Origin: Mesorhizobium sp. PAMC28654
Lineage (GTDB): Bacteria > Pseudomonadota > Alphaproteobacteria > Rhizobiales > Rhizobiaceae
Direction of reading: 5' to 3'
Length of the DNA: 64,000 nt
NCBI RefSeq assembly: GCF_020616515.1
Contig: NZ_CP085135.1
Location: forward strand, 2,480,001-2,544,000
Part shown: piece by piece, positions 44,963 to 54,224 of the stretch
How the letters are laid out: every line of letters starts with the position of its first letter
Numbering within the stretch: the stretch's first letter is position 1
Translations under genes and position numbers: made by a program
The notes under the pieces: generated by a model
What the model saw: the letters and a program-made list of their open reading frames with translations, nothing else
Told to the model about the DNA's origin: nothing
The model's database searches: none

Positions 44963-46024
44963 ATGGTTTCAAGCTTGCCGCCTCCCGTCTCCCAATCCGT
45001 CGCCGCCAGGCTGACGCGGGCGGCGATATTCCTGGTCGTGACCGTCAATCCCGGATCGGCGGCCGAGGAAACGGTGCGTAGCGTGTGCGGCGATCTCTCC
45101 AGCCTGCTGCGCGGCGTGGGATTCCGCAATCTCAACGGCCAGCTGTCCTGCATCATGGGGTTCGGCTCCGATGCCTGGGACAGGTTGTTTGGAGCGCCGA
45201 GGCCGAAGGACCTGCATCCATTCCGTGAGATACGAGGCGTGCATCACGCCGTCTCGACGCCGGGCGACCTCCTGTTTCACATCCGCGCGGCGAGCATGGA
45301 CCTCTGCTTCGAACTGGCGACACACATCATGTCCCGGCTCGCTGGTTCGGTCACGACGGTGGACGAGGTGCACGGCTTCAAGTTTTTCGACGACCGCGAC
45401 CTGCTCGGCTTTGTCGACGGCACTGAAAACCCGGTGGGCCAGACGGCCAGCACGGCCACCCTTGTCGGCGATGAAGACGCCACCTTTGCTGGCGGCAGCT
45501 ACGTGATCGTGCAAAAATACCTGCACGACGTGGAGCGGTGGAACAAGGTGTCTGTCGAGGAGCAAGAGAAAATCATCGGCAGGCACAAGCTGTCCGATAT
45601 CGAACAGCTCGATTCCGCGAAGAAGCCCTACGCCCACAATGTCCTGACGTCGATCGAGGAGAATGGCGAGCAGCTTCAGATCGTGCGCGACAACATGCCG
45701 TTCGGTCAGGTGGGGAAAGGAGAGTTCGGCACCTATTTCATCGGCTACGCCCGTTCCCCCCACCGCATCGAGAAGATGCTGGAGAACATGTTCATCGGCA
45801 ATCCGCCGGGCACCTACGACCATCTCCTGGATTTCAGCCGCGCGGTGACGGGGACGCTGTTCTTCGTGCCGACGGTGGATTTCCTGGACGATGTCACTGT
45901 CGAGGCGGCTGCCGACACTGGCACCAATGAGCCGCTGGCCCCCGAGGCGCCCCGGCCGGACGCGCTAACCAACGATGGTTCACTCGGCATCGGATCCCTG
46001 AAGAAAGAGGCACGACATGAATAA
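44963..46024 (+). CDS. DyP-type heme peroxidase, encapsulin cargo
   Basis: 353-aa dye-decolorizing peroxidase. The distal catalytic motif is GFVDGTENP, the proximal heme histidine is likely in KKPYAHNVLTSIEENG, and the conserved arginine is in LQIVRDNMPFGQVGKGEFGTYF. The extreme C terminus, DGSLGIGSLKKEARHE, follows an Ala/Pro-rich flexible linker and matches the targeting peptide that docks DyP inside encapsulin shells. The encapsulin gene starts before this stop (8-bp overlap). I prefer the ATG at 44963; ATGs at 44942 and 44921 are possible. It is a cytosolic oxidative-stress or detoxification enzyme. Confidence 0.92.
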   Translation: MVSSLPPPVSQSVAARLTRAAIFLVVTVNPGSAAEETVRSVCGDLSSLLRGVGFRNLNGQLSCIMGFGSDAWDRLFGAPRPKDLHPFREIRGVHHAVSTPGDLLFHIRAASMDLCFELATHIMSRLAGSVTTVDEVHGFKFFDDRDLLGFVDGTENPVGQTASTATLVGDEDATFAGGSYVIVQKYLHDVERWNKVSVEEQEKIIGRHKLSDIEQLDSAKKPYAHNVLTSIEENGEQLQIVRDNMPFGQVGKGEFGTYFIGYARSPHRIEKMLENMFIGNPPGTYDHLLDFSRAVTGTLFFVPTVDFLDDVTVEAAADTGTNEPLAPEAPRPDALTNDGSLGIGSLKKEARHE

Positions 46025-46823
46025 TCTCCATCGGCACCTCGCGCCCATCTCCGAGCAGGCATGGGAGCAGATCGAAGAGGAAGCGTCGCGGACGCTCAAG
46101 CGCCATCTGGCCGCGCGGCGCGTCGTGGACGTCGTCGGCCCGAAGGGCGTCGACTTCTCGGCTGTCGGAACAGGTCATCTCAAGCCGATTGCCTCGCCCG
46201 GCGAAGGGGTGCAGTCCGTGCAGCGTGAAGTGAAGGCGCTGGTCGAATTGCGCGTCCCTTTCGAACTCACCCGCCAGGCGATTGACGATGTGGAGCGCGG
46301 CGCGACCGATTCAGACTGGTCGCCCGTGAAGGAAGCGGCGCGCCAGATCGCCTTCGCCGAGGATCGCTCCGTGTTCGACGGATATGCCGCGGCCGGCATC
46401 CAGGGTGTTCGCCAGGGCGCCAGCAATGCCGTTGTCACGCTCCCCGCCAATGTGATGGGCTATCCGGAAGCTGTCGGACAGGCGGTCAGCCAATTGCGGC
46501 TTGCCGGGGTCAATGGCCCTTATGCTCTTGTGCTGGGTGCGGCCGCGTATACCGCCGCGAGCGGCGGCAGTGACGAGGGCTACCCGGTCCTCAATCATCT
46601 CGAACGGTTGGTCGACGGAGGGATCATCTGGGCGCCGGCCATAGAAGGCGGGTTCGTGCTCACCACGCGTGGGGGCGATTTCGAGCTGGACATCGGGCAG
46701 GATATCTCGATCGGCTACCTCAGCCATTCTGGCACGGCCGTCGAATTGTACCTCCAGGAGACCTTCACTTTCCGGCTGCTGACCGCCGAGGCCGCTGTCG
46801 TGCTCGCACCTGTGAAGAAGTAG
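46017..46823 (+). CDS. family 1 encapsulin shell protein
   Basis: 268-aa HK97-fold shell protein, the usual length. The N terminus LHRHLAPISEQAWEQIEEEA forms the cargo-binding region in this family. Further family segments are GPKGVDFSAVGTGHL, REVKALVELRVPFELTR, AAREIAFAEDRSVFDGY-like AARQIAFAEDRSVFDGY, DIGQDISIGYLSH and YLQETFTFRLLTAEAAVVL. It would assemble into an icosahedral compartment holding the DyP encoded just upstream. Its stop is 12 bp from the convergent SDR gene. Confidence 0.95.
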   Translation: MNNLHRHLAPISEQAWEQIEEEASRTLKRHLAARRVVDVVGPKGVDFSAVGTGHLKPIASPGEGVQSVQREVKALVELRVPFELTRQAIDDVERGATDSDWSPVKEAARQIAFAEDRSVFDGYAAAGIQGVRQGASNAVVTLPANVMGYPEAVGQAVSQLRLAGVNGPYALVLGAAAYTAASGGSDEGYPVLNHLERLVDGGIIWAPAIEGGFVLTTRGGDFELDIGQDISIGYLSHSGTAVELYLQETFTFRLLTAEAAVVLAPVKK

Positions 46824-46835
46824 GCCCAGCCAAGG

Positions 46836-47531
46836 TCAGAAATTCTCGACCCAAGGCCTGAGTTCGAGTTCCCAAGTCCAGGCGCTGCGATGCTGACGAT
46901 GGATCGCAAGATAGGTTTCGGCGATCGCATCCGGAGACAGCCGCCGATCCGGCTGGCCAGCCTCGTCAACCTGTCCGGACACTTTTGGCGCAATGCCGCC
47001 GTCGATAATGAAATGCGCGACATGGATGTTCTTCGGAGCGAGTTCGCGGGCCATGGATTGCGCCAATCCGCGCAGGCCGAATTTTGGCATCGCAAATCCG
47101 GCTGAACCGGACATCCCCTTGACGCTCGCCGTGGCGCCCGTGAACAGGATCGATCCGGAGCCACGGGCAAGCAGCCGACGCGCGGCCTGTTGCCCGACCA
47201 GGAACCCGCCGTAGGCGCCCACCAGCAATGCTTGCCTGACGGCTTCGAGCTCAAGTTCGGCAATCGGCCCGCGCACACGTCCGCTGGCGTTGAACACCGC
47301 CAGCGACAGCGGACCAACCTTGTCGGCGACAGCGAACAGATTCTCGACCGAGGCGGCATCGGCGACGTCGGCTTCCACTACCAGCGCGCCGGTCTCCTCG
47401 ACCAGCGGAGCGAGCTTGGACACGTTGCGGGCAGCCAAGACCACGCGAAAGCCCTGCCGGGTGAGAAGACGCGCGAGCGAGGCGCTCAATCCTGAACCTG
47501 CCCCGGCGATAACTGCCATTTCAGTTGCCAT
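46836..47531 (-). CDS. SDR-family oxidoreductase with Phe at the catalytic Tyr position
   Basis: 231-aa short-chain dehydrogenase/reductase. The cofactor motif is AVIAGAGSGLSASLARLL, and FNASGRVRG is the NAG-like strand. The catalytic YxxxK is FAMPK here (SAGFAMPKFGLRGLAQSMA), so the tyrosine is replaced by phenylalanine while lysine remains. It may be a member of the SDR branch with this change or catalytically impaired. The ATG at 47531 has AGGAGGAA upstream and is preferred over an in-frame start at 47576. Confidence 0.85.
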   Translation of the reverse strand: MATEMAVIAGAGSGLSASLARLLTRQGFRVVLAARNVSKLAPLVEETGALVVEADVADAASVENLFAVADKVGPLSLAVFNASGRVRGPIAELELEAVRQALLVGAYGGFLVGQQAARRLLARGSGSILFTGATASVKGMSGSAGFAMPKFGLRGLAQSMARELAPKNIHVAHFIIDGGIAPKVSGQVDEAGQPDRRLSPDAIAETYLAIHRQHRSAWTWELELRPWVENF

Positions 47532-47672
47532 GCGGTTCCTCCTACAAGGGATTCTGGCCGACGCCGGTTGCCACATGAGGCGCGCATTTCGGCGGTGCGC
47601 GACGCATTGACTCGCGCAACATCGCAGCGTTCCCGTCCGACAACCAGCGCCAATGTGATGGCATCATGCCAT

Positions 47673-49121
47673 TCATTTACGAGGGCCGCCTCTCTTGTGG
47701 CCACTGACCTGCACACCGTCCTCGGCACGCAGATACAGGAATCCGGGAATGGAAATCAGCGGGATGATCGCGGTCAGCAGGAACACCTGGTGAAAGCGCT
47801 CTGGCGTCAGGACATGGGTTTCTCCCGCGACGAGCCCCAGCAGCATGGCGGCAATCGAGACGCCGAGCGAAACGCTGAGCTGCTGCAGTACGCCGCCGAG
47901 GCTGGTGGCGCGGCTGAGCTTGTCCGCCGGTAGGTCGGCATAGGAAAGTGTGTTTGAGGTCATGAACTGCGACGAACGGACAATCCCGAACAGGAAGACA
48001 TACAAACCGATCATCCAGTGAGGCGTATCCGCCCTCATCAAGGCGAAACCCGCCACCGTAGCCGAGCCGACAACAGCGCTGCCGATCAGCACGACACTGA
48101 AGCCGAACCGCCGCAGCAGAGGCGACAGCAACGGCCGCATGAGCAATGCGCCGAAGCTGCCGATGAATGTCAGCGAGCCGGACGTGACCGGGCTCATGCC
48201 AAAGCCGACCTGCAGCATCAGCGGCAGCAGGAACGGCACGCCATTCAGGCCGACGCGGCACAGGCCGCCTGCCAGCGTGCCGACCCAGAACGAACGAAAT
48301 CGAAACAGCGTCAGGTCGACGGCCGGCGCCACGACGCGCCGCGCATAGCGCCCGAAGGCCACCAGCAGCAGCACCGCGGCCGCAAGCACCAGCACCGTCG
48401 CCGAAATCGGAATGATCGGCCGGCCGATGCTTTCCAGGCCGAATTGCAGAAGCGCCACGCCGCATCCCACCATCAGGAACCCGGCGAAGTCGAAGCGTTG
48501 CACCGCTTTCTCATGAAAGTCGTCGACGAAGCGCAGCGCGGCCAGGATGCCGATCAGGCCGAATGGCACGTTGACGTAGAATATCCATCGCCACGACGCA
48601 TAGGTTGTCAGCAGGCCGCCAAGCAGCGGCCCGATCACGGGCCCCATGATGGCCGGCAAGGTCATGTAGGTCATGGCGGTGATCAGCCCGCTGCGCGGAA
48701 AGCTGCGCAGCAGGATCAACCGGCCAACCGGGGTCATCATGGCGCCGCCCAGCCCCTGCAGCGCGCGCATGGCCAGCAGCATGCCGAAACTGTTGGCCAT
48801 GCCGCACAGCGCCGAGCCTACGGTGAAGGTGAACAGCGCCAGCGCGAACACCTTTCGTGCGCCGAACCTGTCGGCAAACCAGCCGCTGACCGGAATGAAC
48901 ACGGCCAGCGTCAGGATATAGGTGGTGATCGCCAGATTGAGCCTGACTGGCGTCGTGTCGAGGCTGCGTGCGATGGCCGGGATCGCGGTGGTGATGATGG
49001 TGGAATCGAGTTGTTCCATCAGGAAGGCAATGGCGACGATTATCGGAATGATCAGCCTCAGCCTCGGGTCGCGCTCGGTGGCGAATTGAGGCTGTTCCAA
49101 TGCTCTGGCCAAATCCGTCAT
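47673..49121 (-). CDS. DHA2-family (14-TM) major facilitator multidrug exporter
   Basis: 482-aa membrane protein of the EmrB/QacA type. The first helix carries the family motif LMEQLDSTIITTAIPAIARSL, and the loop 2-3 motif is GWFADRFGARKVFALAL. ALQGLGGAMMTPVGRLIL and GPVIGPLLGGLLTTYASWRWIFYVNVPFGLIG are typical helix 4-6 motifs. It should expel toxic compounds by proton antiport. No membrane-fusion partner is adjacent. The 273-bp gap to the next gene (49122-49394) shows no gene. Confidence 0.93.
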   Translation of the reverse strand: MTDLARALEQPQFATERDPRLRLIIPIIVAIAFLMEQLDSTIITTAIPAIARSLDTTPVRLNLAITTYILTLAVFIPVSGWFADRFGARKVFALALFTFTVGSALCGMANSFGMLLAMRALQGLGGAMMTPVGRLILLRSFPRSGLITAMTYMTLPAIMGPVIGPLLGGLLTTYASWRWIFYVNVPFGLIGILAALRFVDDFHEKAVQRFDFAGFLMVGCGVALLQFGLESIGRPIIPISATVLVLAAAVLLLVAFGRYARRVVAPAVDLTLFRFRSFWVGTLAGGLCRVGLNGVPFLLPLMLQVGFGMSPVTSGSLTFIGSFGALLMRPLLSPLLRRFGFSVVLIGSAVVGSATVAGFALMRADTPHWMIGLYVFLFGIVRSSQFMTSNTLSYADLPADKLSRATSLGGVLQQLSVSLGVSIAAMLLGLVAGETHVLTPERFHQVFLLTAIIPLISIPGFLYLRAEDGVQVSGHKRGGPRK

Positions 49122-49394
49122 GCAGGTGGCTTGTGCTCTGGCCTGTTCGATCCCGATGGAGGCGGGATGCGGCTCAATATGTTTGTTTGAGCATGATCTG
49201 CTCCAAGGCAGCGATCATCTCATCCGACCGACCAATCGTGACACGATCGCACGGCGTGTCTTATGGTCCGACAAAAGGCGGAGCGGTAGTCAATTCTGCC
49301 TGGATGGAGGTCAACAAAGTTTGACTGCCGGCTGCCTGCCAGCAAATTCGAACCCATCCGAGGCCATCAAACCCACATGAGGACCGAACGAGGG

Positions 49395-50834
49395 TTATTG
49401 ATAAGGGCCGGTGAGGTTGGATTTTTCGGCGACAAGGCAAAAGCGATTGATCAACCGGACAAGCTCCTCGCCTTGTTCGGCGACGATGTCTCGGCGCTGC
49501 TCCGGGTCCGCGCTTGCCATTACCTTCCAAAGCCGGGCTTGCCGGTCACAGAGGTCGCCCAGCTCAGAACACTCCTGCGCGGTCAGCTTCAACAGATTCC
49601 CCGCCGTTACCGGCCCGACGCCGGAGGGCGTGGTTGCTCCCAGGGAAACATATTCCGGCGGCACGGTGCCTTTTGCGTTCGTCACCGATTTGCGGCGGAT
49701 GACGCCGAAAATCTGGTCGACTGCCTGTTTGGCGCCAGCCACCCGCGAAGGATGATCCGTATCGGCCGCGGCGTGCGGCAGAAGCTCAAGCTTGCCGCCG
49801 TGTTTCTCGACAAGGGCGAGATAAGGCAACATCGGGCCTGAAAGGCTGCCGGTCGATGCGTCCCGGAACAGGTCGGCATCGATTGCCGCATGGCGTACCC
49901 GCCCGGCATCGAGGGCATCGCCAAGAGCCGCAACGTCGACAAGCTCGCCGCGATCATAATTGACCAGCACCGCGCTGTTGTTCAGGCGGGACAAGACCTC
50001 CGAGCCGACGAGCCCTGCATTGGCATAGCGCCCGGTTTGCGCGTCCGGCTTGCCAAGCCCGACATGTACGCTCAGCACATCGGCGCCTTCAGCCGCGTCA
50101 GCGGGACTTGGCGCGTAGACAAACCCTTCGGCCTCGATCCACTCCCGGTGCCTTGGCCTCGCATGAACGACCACATGCATGCCGAAGGCGCGGGCAAGCT
50201 TGGCAACCTCGCGGCCGATATTTCCGTAGCCGATGATCGCGATCGTCTTACCTTCCAGCTTTTCGGTCGGAAAATCGCGCAGGTCCCTGCCGGTATCGAA
50301 CGCGCCGCGCGCGACCCGGTCGTGAAGCGTGTCAACGGGGATATCGGGCAGCACTTTGAGGATCGCCTTCATCACCATCTGCGCCGTGGCGCGGCTGTTG
50401 ATGCCCGGCGTGTTCATCAGCACCGCCGTGCCGCCCTCGCCGCTGCCGCCGCCCCAGGAGCGTGACCCCATATTGCCGGTGCCGGCGCCGATACGCACGC
50501 CGGCAAGCGGAAAAGCGGTCTCGACCGGCAGGAAGGTCGCCGCCGCGATGACGGCGTCGTACCGGCCGTCGCCGGCAGCCTCGATCAATTCGTCTCGCGT
50601 GCTGAGATCCGGCTGGTAGAAGAAATGAACGCGGCCGTGTTCGAGGCTGGCCTTGTCGCCGAGTGCGCCCGCATGAAAACGACCGCCCCGGGTTTCAATG
50701 TGGGCTCGCACCTCGCTGGCATCGGGCTTCCCATCAGGCCCAAAACGCAGGCCGACCAGGTCGCAGATGAGCACGGCATGGGCGCGCTGCTGCTCAGTTG
50801 ACTCGGTGTTCTGTGCATTGGTGTTAGCGGTCAC
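49395..50834 (-). CDS. NAD-dependent D-2-hydroxyacid dehydrogenase family protein
   Basis: 479-aa protein. The NAD-binding core is EGKTIAIIGYGNIGREVAKLARAFGMHVVVH, followed by NNSAVLVNYDRGELVDVAALGDALDAG, as in phosphoglycerate and other 2-hydroxyacid dehydrogenases. The usual catalytic histidine motif is partly recognisable in LELLPHAAADTDHP. It is longer than typical members because of an N-terminal region of about 140 residues and a C-terminal extension from about 390. The exact substrate is unknown. Confidence 0.82.
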   Translation of the reverse strand: MTANTNAQNTESTEQQRAHAVLICDLVGLRFGPDGKPDASEVRAHIETRGGRFHAGALGDKASLEHGRVHFFYQPDLSTRDELIEAAGDGRYDAVIAAATFLPVETAFPLAGVRIGAGTGNMGSRSWGGGSGEGGTAVLMNTPGINSRATAQMVMKAILKVLPDIPVDTLHDRVARGAFDTGRDLRDFPTEKLEGKTIAIIGYGNIGREVAKLARAFGMHVVVHARPRHREWIEAEGFVYAPSPADAAEGADVLSVHVGLGKPDAQTGRYANAGLVGSEVLSRLNNSAVLVNYDRGELVDVAALGDALDAGRVRHAAIDADLFRDASTGSLSGPMLPYLALVEKHGGKLELLPHAAADTDHPSRVAGAKQAVDQIFGVIRRKSVTNAKGTVPPEYVSLGATTPSGVGPVTAGNLLKLTAQECSELGDLCDRQARLWKVMASADPEQRRDIVAEQGEELVRLINRFCLVAEKSNLTGPYQ

Positions 50835-50884
50835 GTCGTTTCCATCAACGGAAGGCCTGCCGCGGCAGCAGCGTGTCCTGATAA

Positions 50885-51057
50885 TCAGAACTTACCCGTC
50901 CGGAAAGGTGTCAGATCGACCGCCGGCGGCAGACCAGCGGCAAGCTGCGACACGATCTTGCCGGTGACGCCGCCGCCAATGAGGCCATGATGGCCGTGGC
51001 CGAAAGCTCAGATGACATTCCTCGCCCGCGACGCCCGGTCGATGGGTCCGTCCGCCT
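50885..51057 (-). pseudogene. C-terminal fragment of a D-amino-acid dehydrogenase-type gene
   Basis: Directly after the stop of the FAD oxidoreductase at 51058, the minus strand reads ADGPIDRASRARNVI, a TGA stop at 51010-51008, then AFGHGHHGLIGGGVTG and a tail ending in DLTPFRTGKF. This is the FAD-contact C terminus of DadA-like enzymes (usually RNVIYAFGHGHLGLT). The frame continues past one internal stop, and no N-terminal part exists. It is a decayed tail left by a deletion. Confidence 0.75.
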
Positions 51058-52404
51058 CTAAAGGCTGGGTCCCAGTTGAATTGGGCTGCCGTCGCTGAAC
51101 CGGGATTGGCGGAACCTGTGAAGGTTGTGTCCTGTCTCGTTTCCCTGGACGAGGTCGGACACCACTCTGCCCATGCCGGGTCCTATGCCGAAGCCGTGAC
51201 CGCTCATCCCGGTTGCGATAACGAGGCCCGGGATTTCGGCGGCACGATCAACGATAGGCACGACATCCGGCATCGCATCGATCATGCCCGCCCAGCTCGC
51301 CTTGAGCGGCATTGTCTTGAATTGCGGGAAAAGCTCCTTGAACTCGCGGTCGATGTCGCGCAGCGCCGAGGCTTTGGGGGCGGGATTGAGGATGCGCATC
51401 CGTTCGAATGGACTCTCTTCGTCAGCGTTCCACTTGCGCGGGGTTGACCAACTGTCCGGATACCCTCGCGGTGCGGCCGGCAGGTAGCGCGTGCCAAAAG
51501 GATTCGCCATCAGCGCGCTGACATACTTGCTGGCGTGACGAAACGCGTCCGGCCCGACATACAGCTGATTGGCGCCTCCCGATGCAAGCGTGTACCCGCC
51601 ATCCTGCCTGCGCCGGAATGCGATATGTTCGTCGGCGACCGCACCAGGATGAACTTCCGGCATCGGTTGGGTCGCGGCGACCGTCGCCCTGACGCTTAGC
51701 TGCGGGATCGAGATGCCGTGCGCGCGCAGGAAGAGCGACGTCCACGCGCCGCTCGCAACCACGACGCTTGAGGTGGCAATACGGCCCTTCTCGGTCCAGA
51801 CGCCGCTGATGCGTCCTGCTGAGAGGTCGAGCATACGTGCCGCGCAATTTTCCATGATCGTGACGCCCTGCCGGGCAGCCAGGCGAGCGAGCGCGGGCAC
51901 GGCGACCCAAGGCTCGGCACGCATGTCCGATGGGGTGGTCATCGCGCCCCTGAACGGGCGCGACATCGCCGGGATCAGCCTGGCGGTCTCGCTCTGGTCA
52001 AGGAGGCGTGTGTCGAGGTCATGAGCCTGGGCGATCTTGAAGAATTTCGCGAACCCGGCCATCTCCTTGTCCGTCCGTGCAAGATAGGTAACGCCTGTCT
52101 GCTTCAACCCTATGTCTTCGCCGCACTCCTCGGCCAGTTGCCGCCAGAGGCGTTGCGCTTCGATCACGATCGGCAACTCATCGGCATCACGGCCCTGCTG
52201 CCGGATCCAGCCCCAGTTGCGCGAGGATTGCTCGGCCGCTATGCGTCCCTTTTCCAGCAATGTCACCGAAATGTTCCGCCTGGCCAGGAACAGCGCCGTC
52301 GCCACGCCGATGACGCCCCCGCCGATGATCACGACATCAGAGGTCTTCGGCAGCGGTGCTTGAAACTGGATCGGAGTGGCTTCGGTGAAGGGAAAGATCG
52401 TCAA
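51058..52404 (-). CDS. FAD-dependent oxidoreductase (DAO/DadA family)
   Basis: 448-aa flavoprotein. The FAD motif is DVVIIGGGVIGVATALFLARRNISVTLLEKG, SSRNWGWIRQQGRD is a conserved segment of this branch, and the C-terminal FAD contact is ATGMSGHGFGIGPGMGRVVSDLV, so the domain is complete despite the adjacent fragment. It would oxidise an amino acid, N-methyl amino acid or related amine. Neighbours do not fix the substrate. The 370-bp gap upstream holds one large hairpin and no recognisable gene. Confidence 0.87.
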   Translation of the reverse strand: MTIFPFTEATPIQFQAPLPKTSDVVIIGGGVIGVATALFLARRNISVTLLEKGRIAAEQSSRNWGWIRQQGRDADELPIVIEAQRLWRQLAEECGEDIGLKQTGVTYLARTDKEMAGFAKFFKIAQAHDLDTRLLDQSETARLIPAMSRPFRGAMTTPSDMRAEPWVAVPALARLAARQGVTIMENCAARMLDLSAGRISGVWTEKGRIATSSVVVASGAWTSLFLRAHGISIPQLSVRATVAATQPMPEVHPGAVADEHIAFRRRQDGGYTLASGGANQLYVGPDAFRHASKYVSALMANPFGTRYLPAAPRGYPDSWSTPRKWNADEESPFERMRILNPAPKASALRDIDREFKELFPQFKTMPLKASWAGMIDAMPDVVPIVDRAAEIPGLVIATGMSGHGFGIGPGMGRVVSDLVQGNETGHNLHRFRQSRFSDGSPIQLGPSL

Positions 52405-52660
52405 AGAACACTATCCTGTTTGAGATGCCGCAACGGTATCCGGTCAACAGACTTGTCTTGGCCGCGAGACCTAGCCGCGTTCGCGGAATGTCGACGATGT
52501 GCGAGGAGATTGATAGTCGGATACTGCTAGGTCGACCTGGAAAACCCGCGCGCCAGCGCAATAAAGTTGTTGATGGCCATAAGCATCGTTCGACGCGCTA
52601 CACATGGACATGACGGCAATGCCGCATGAGCCCTCCAGCGGCACGGAAGCCTGATGGATC

Positions 52661-52706
52661 GACCGGCGGCACAGGCATTCCGGAATGCCTTGTCGCGCCG
52701 CCGGTC
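52661..52706 (-). terminator. long nested stem-loop downstream of frmA
   Basis: Outer arms GACCGGCGGC and GCCGCCGGTC (10 bp each, perfect) enclose the perfect 18-bp palindrome AGGCATTCCGGAATGCCT. It lies 69 bp past the frmA stop on the minus strand and could end the demethylase operon; it has no clear U-tract. Confidence 0.45.
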
Positions 52707-52867
52707 TTACGCCAATGCTGGGGAGGCAGAGTTTGGGAACACAGGCCTTCAGCGCGGCGTATGGCTAAAACCGATCAGTAGACCACGACGCTGCGGATGC
52801 TTTCACCGGCATGCATGAGGTCAAAACCCCTATTGATGTCCTCGAGCTTCAGCGTGTGGGTGATCAT

Positions 52868-52909
<42 letters not shown>

Positions 52910-53930
52910 TTTCGGCACATCGGTGCGGCCGCGCGCGCCGCCAAAGGCGGTACCCATCCAGGTGCGCCCGGTGACCAGCTGGAACGGCCGCGTCGAAATC
53001 TCCTGGCCAGCACCGGCAACGCCGATGACCACCGACTTGCCCCAGCCGCGATGCGAGGCTTCCAGCGCCTGGCGCATGACCTTGGTGTTGCCGGTGCAGT
53101 CGAACGTGTAGTCGGCGCCGCCGATCTGGTCGGCGCCGCGTTTGGTCATGTTGACGAGATAGGGCACGACATCGCCGTCGATCTCCTTGGGATTGACGAA
53201 ATGCGTCATGCCGAACTTCTCGCCCCAGGCCTTCTTGTCGTTGTTGAGGTCAACGCCGATGATCATGTCGGCGCCGGCAAGGCGCAGGCCCTGGATGACA
53301 TTCAAGCCGATGCCGCCAAGACCGAAGACCACGGCCGTCGCGCCGATCTCGACCTTGGCGGTGTTGATGACGGCGCCGATGCCGGTGGTGACGCCGCAGC
53401 CGATGTAGCAGATCTTGTCGAAGGGGGCGTCTGGGTTGACCTTGGCCAGCGCGATCTCCGGCAGCACGGTAAAGTTGGAGAAGGTCGAGCAGCCCATGTA
53501 GTGGAAGATCTTGTCCTTGCCGATCGAGAAGCGCGATGAGCCATCGGGCATCAGGCCCTGGCCCTGCGTGGCGCGGATGGCCGTGCACAGGTTGGTCTTG
53601 CGCGACAGGCAGGACGGGCACTGGCGGCATTCGGGCGTGTAGAGCGGGATGACATGATCGCCCTTCTTGAGCGAGGTGACGCCCTTGCCGACATCGACGA
53701 CGACGCCGGCACCTTCATGGCCGAGAATGGCTGGAAACAGGCCTTCGGGATCGGCGCCCGACAGCGTGAACTCGTCGGTGTGGCAGATGCCCGTCGCCTT
53801 GATCTCGACCAGCACCTCGCCTTCGCGCGGACCCTCGAGGTCGACCTCCATGATCTCAAGCGGCTTTCCGGCGGCGACTGGACTTGCCCCGAAAAAGTGG
53901 AGAGTTTCCTTCTGATGAAAGGCGACCTCG

Positions 53931-54224
53931 ATGACGAAACAGAGACAGTTTACGGATGCGTTCAAGGCGGAGGCGGTTGGCCTTGTGCGAACGAGCGGTC
54001 GGACGAAGCGGCAGATCGCGGAGGATCTTGGTGTTGGTTTCTCGACGCTGACGCGATGGATGGGTCGGCAGCTGGATCGTGAGATGGGCGATCCTGGGCG
54101 TCCGCCTGATGCTGATGTCGCCGCTGAATTGAAACGGCTGCGGCGGGAGAATGAAATCCTTCGGCAGGAGCGGGATATCTTGAAACGGGCGACGGCTTTT
54201 TTCGTCAAGGAGGGAAGTCGGTGA
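53931..54224 (+). CDS. IS3-family transposase OrfA
   Basis: 97-aa protein with an N-terminal helix-turn-helix (FTDAFKAEAVGLVRTSGRTKRQIAEDLGVGFSTLTRWM) followed by a leucine-zipper-like coiled coil (ELKRLRRENEILRQERDILKRA) used for multimerisation. It recognises the IS ends and regulates transposition. Its end overlaps orfB by 4 bp. A run of six T residues near 54198-54203 is a possible frameshift site for an OrfAB fusion. Confidence 0.94.
   Translation: MTKQRQFTDAFKAEAVGLVRTSGRTKRQIAEDLGVGFSTLTRWMGRQLDREMGDPGRPPDADVAAELKRLRRENEILRQERDILKRATAFFVKEGSR

Noticed and set aside
52405..52774. Possible small genes in the 370-bp gap upstream of the oxidoreductase
   Set aside because: Frames here are short, lack ribosome sites and resemble no family; only the nested hairpin at 52661-52706 stands out.
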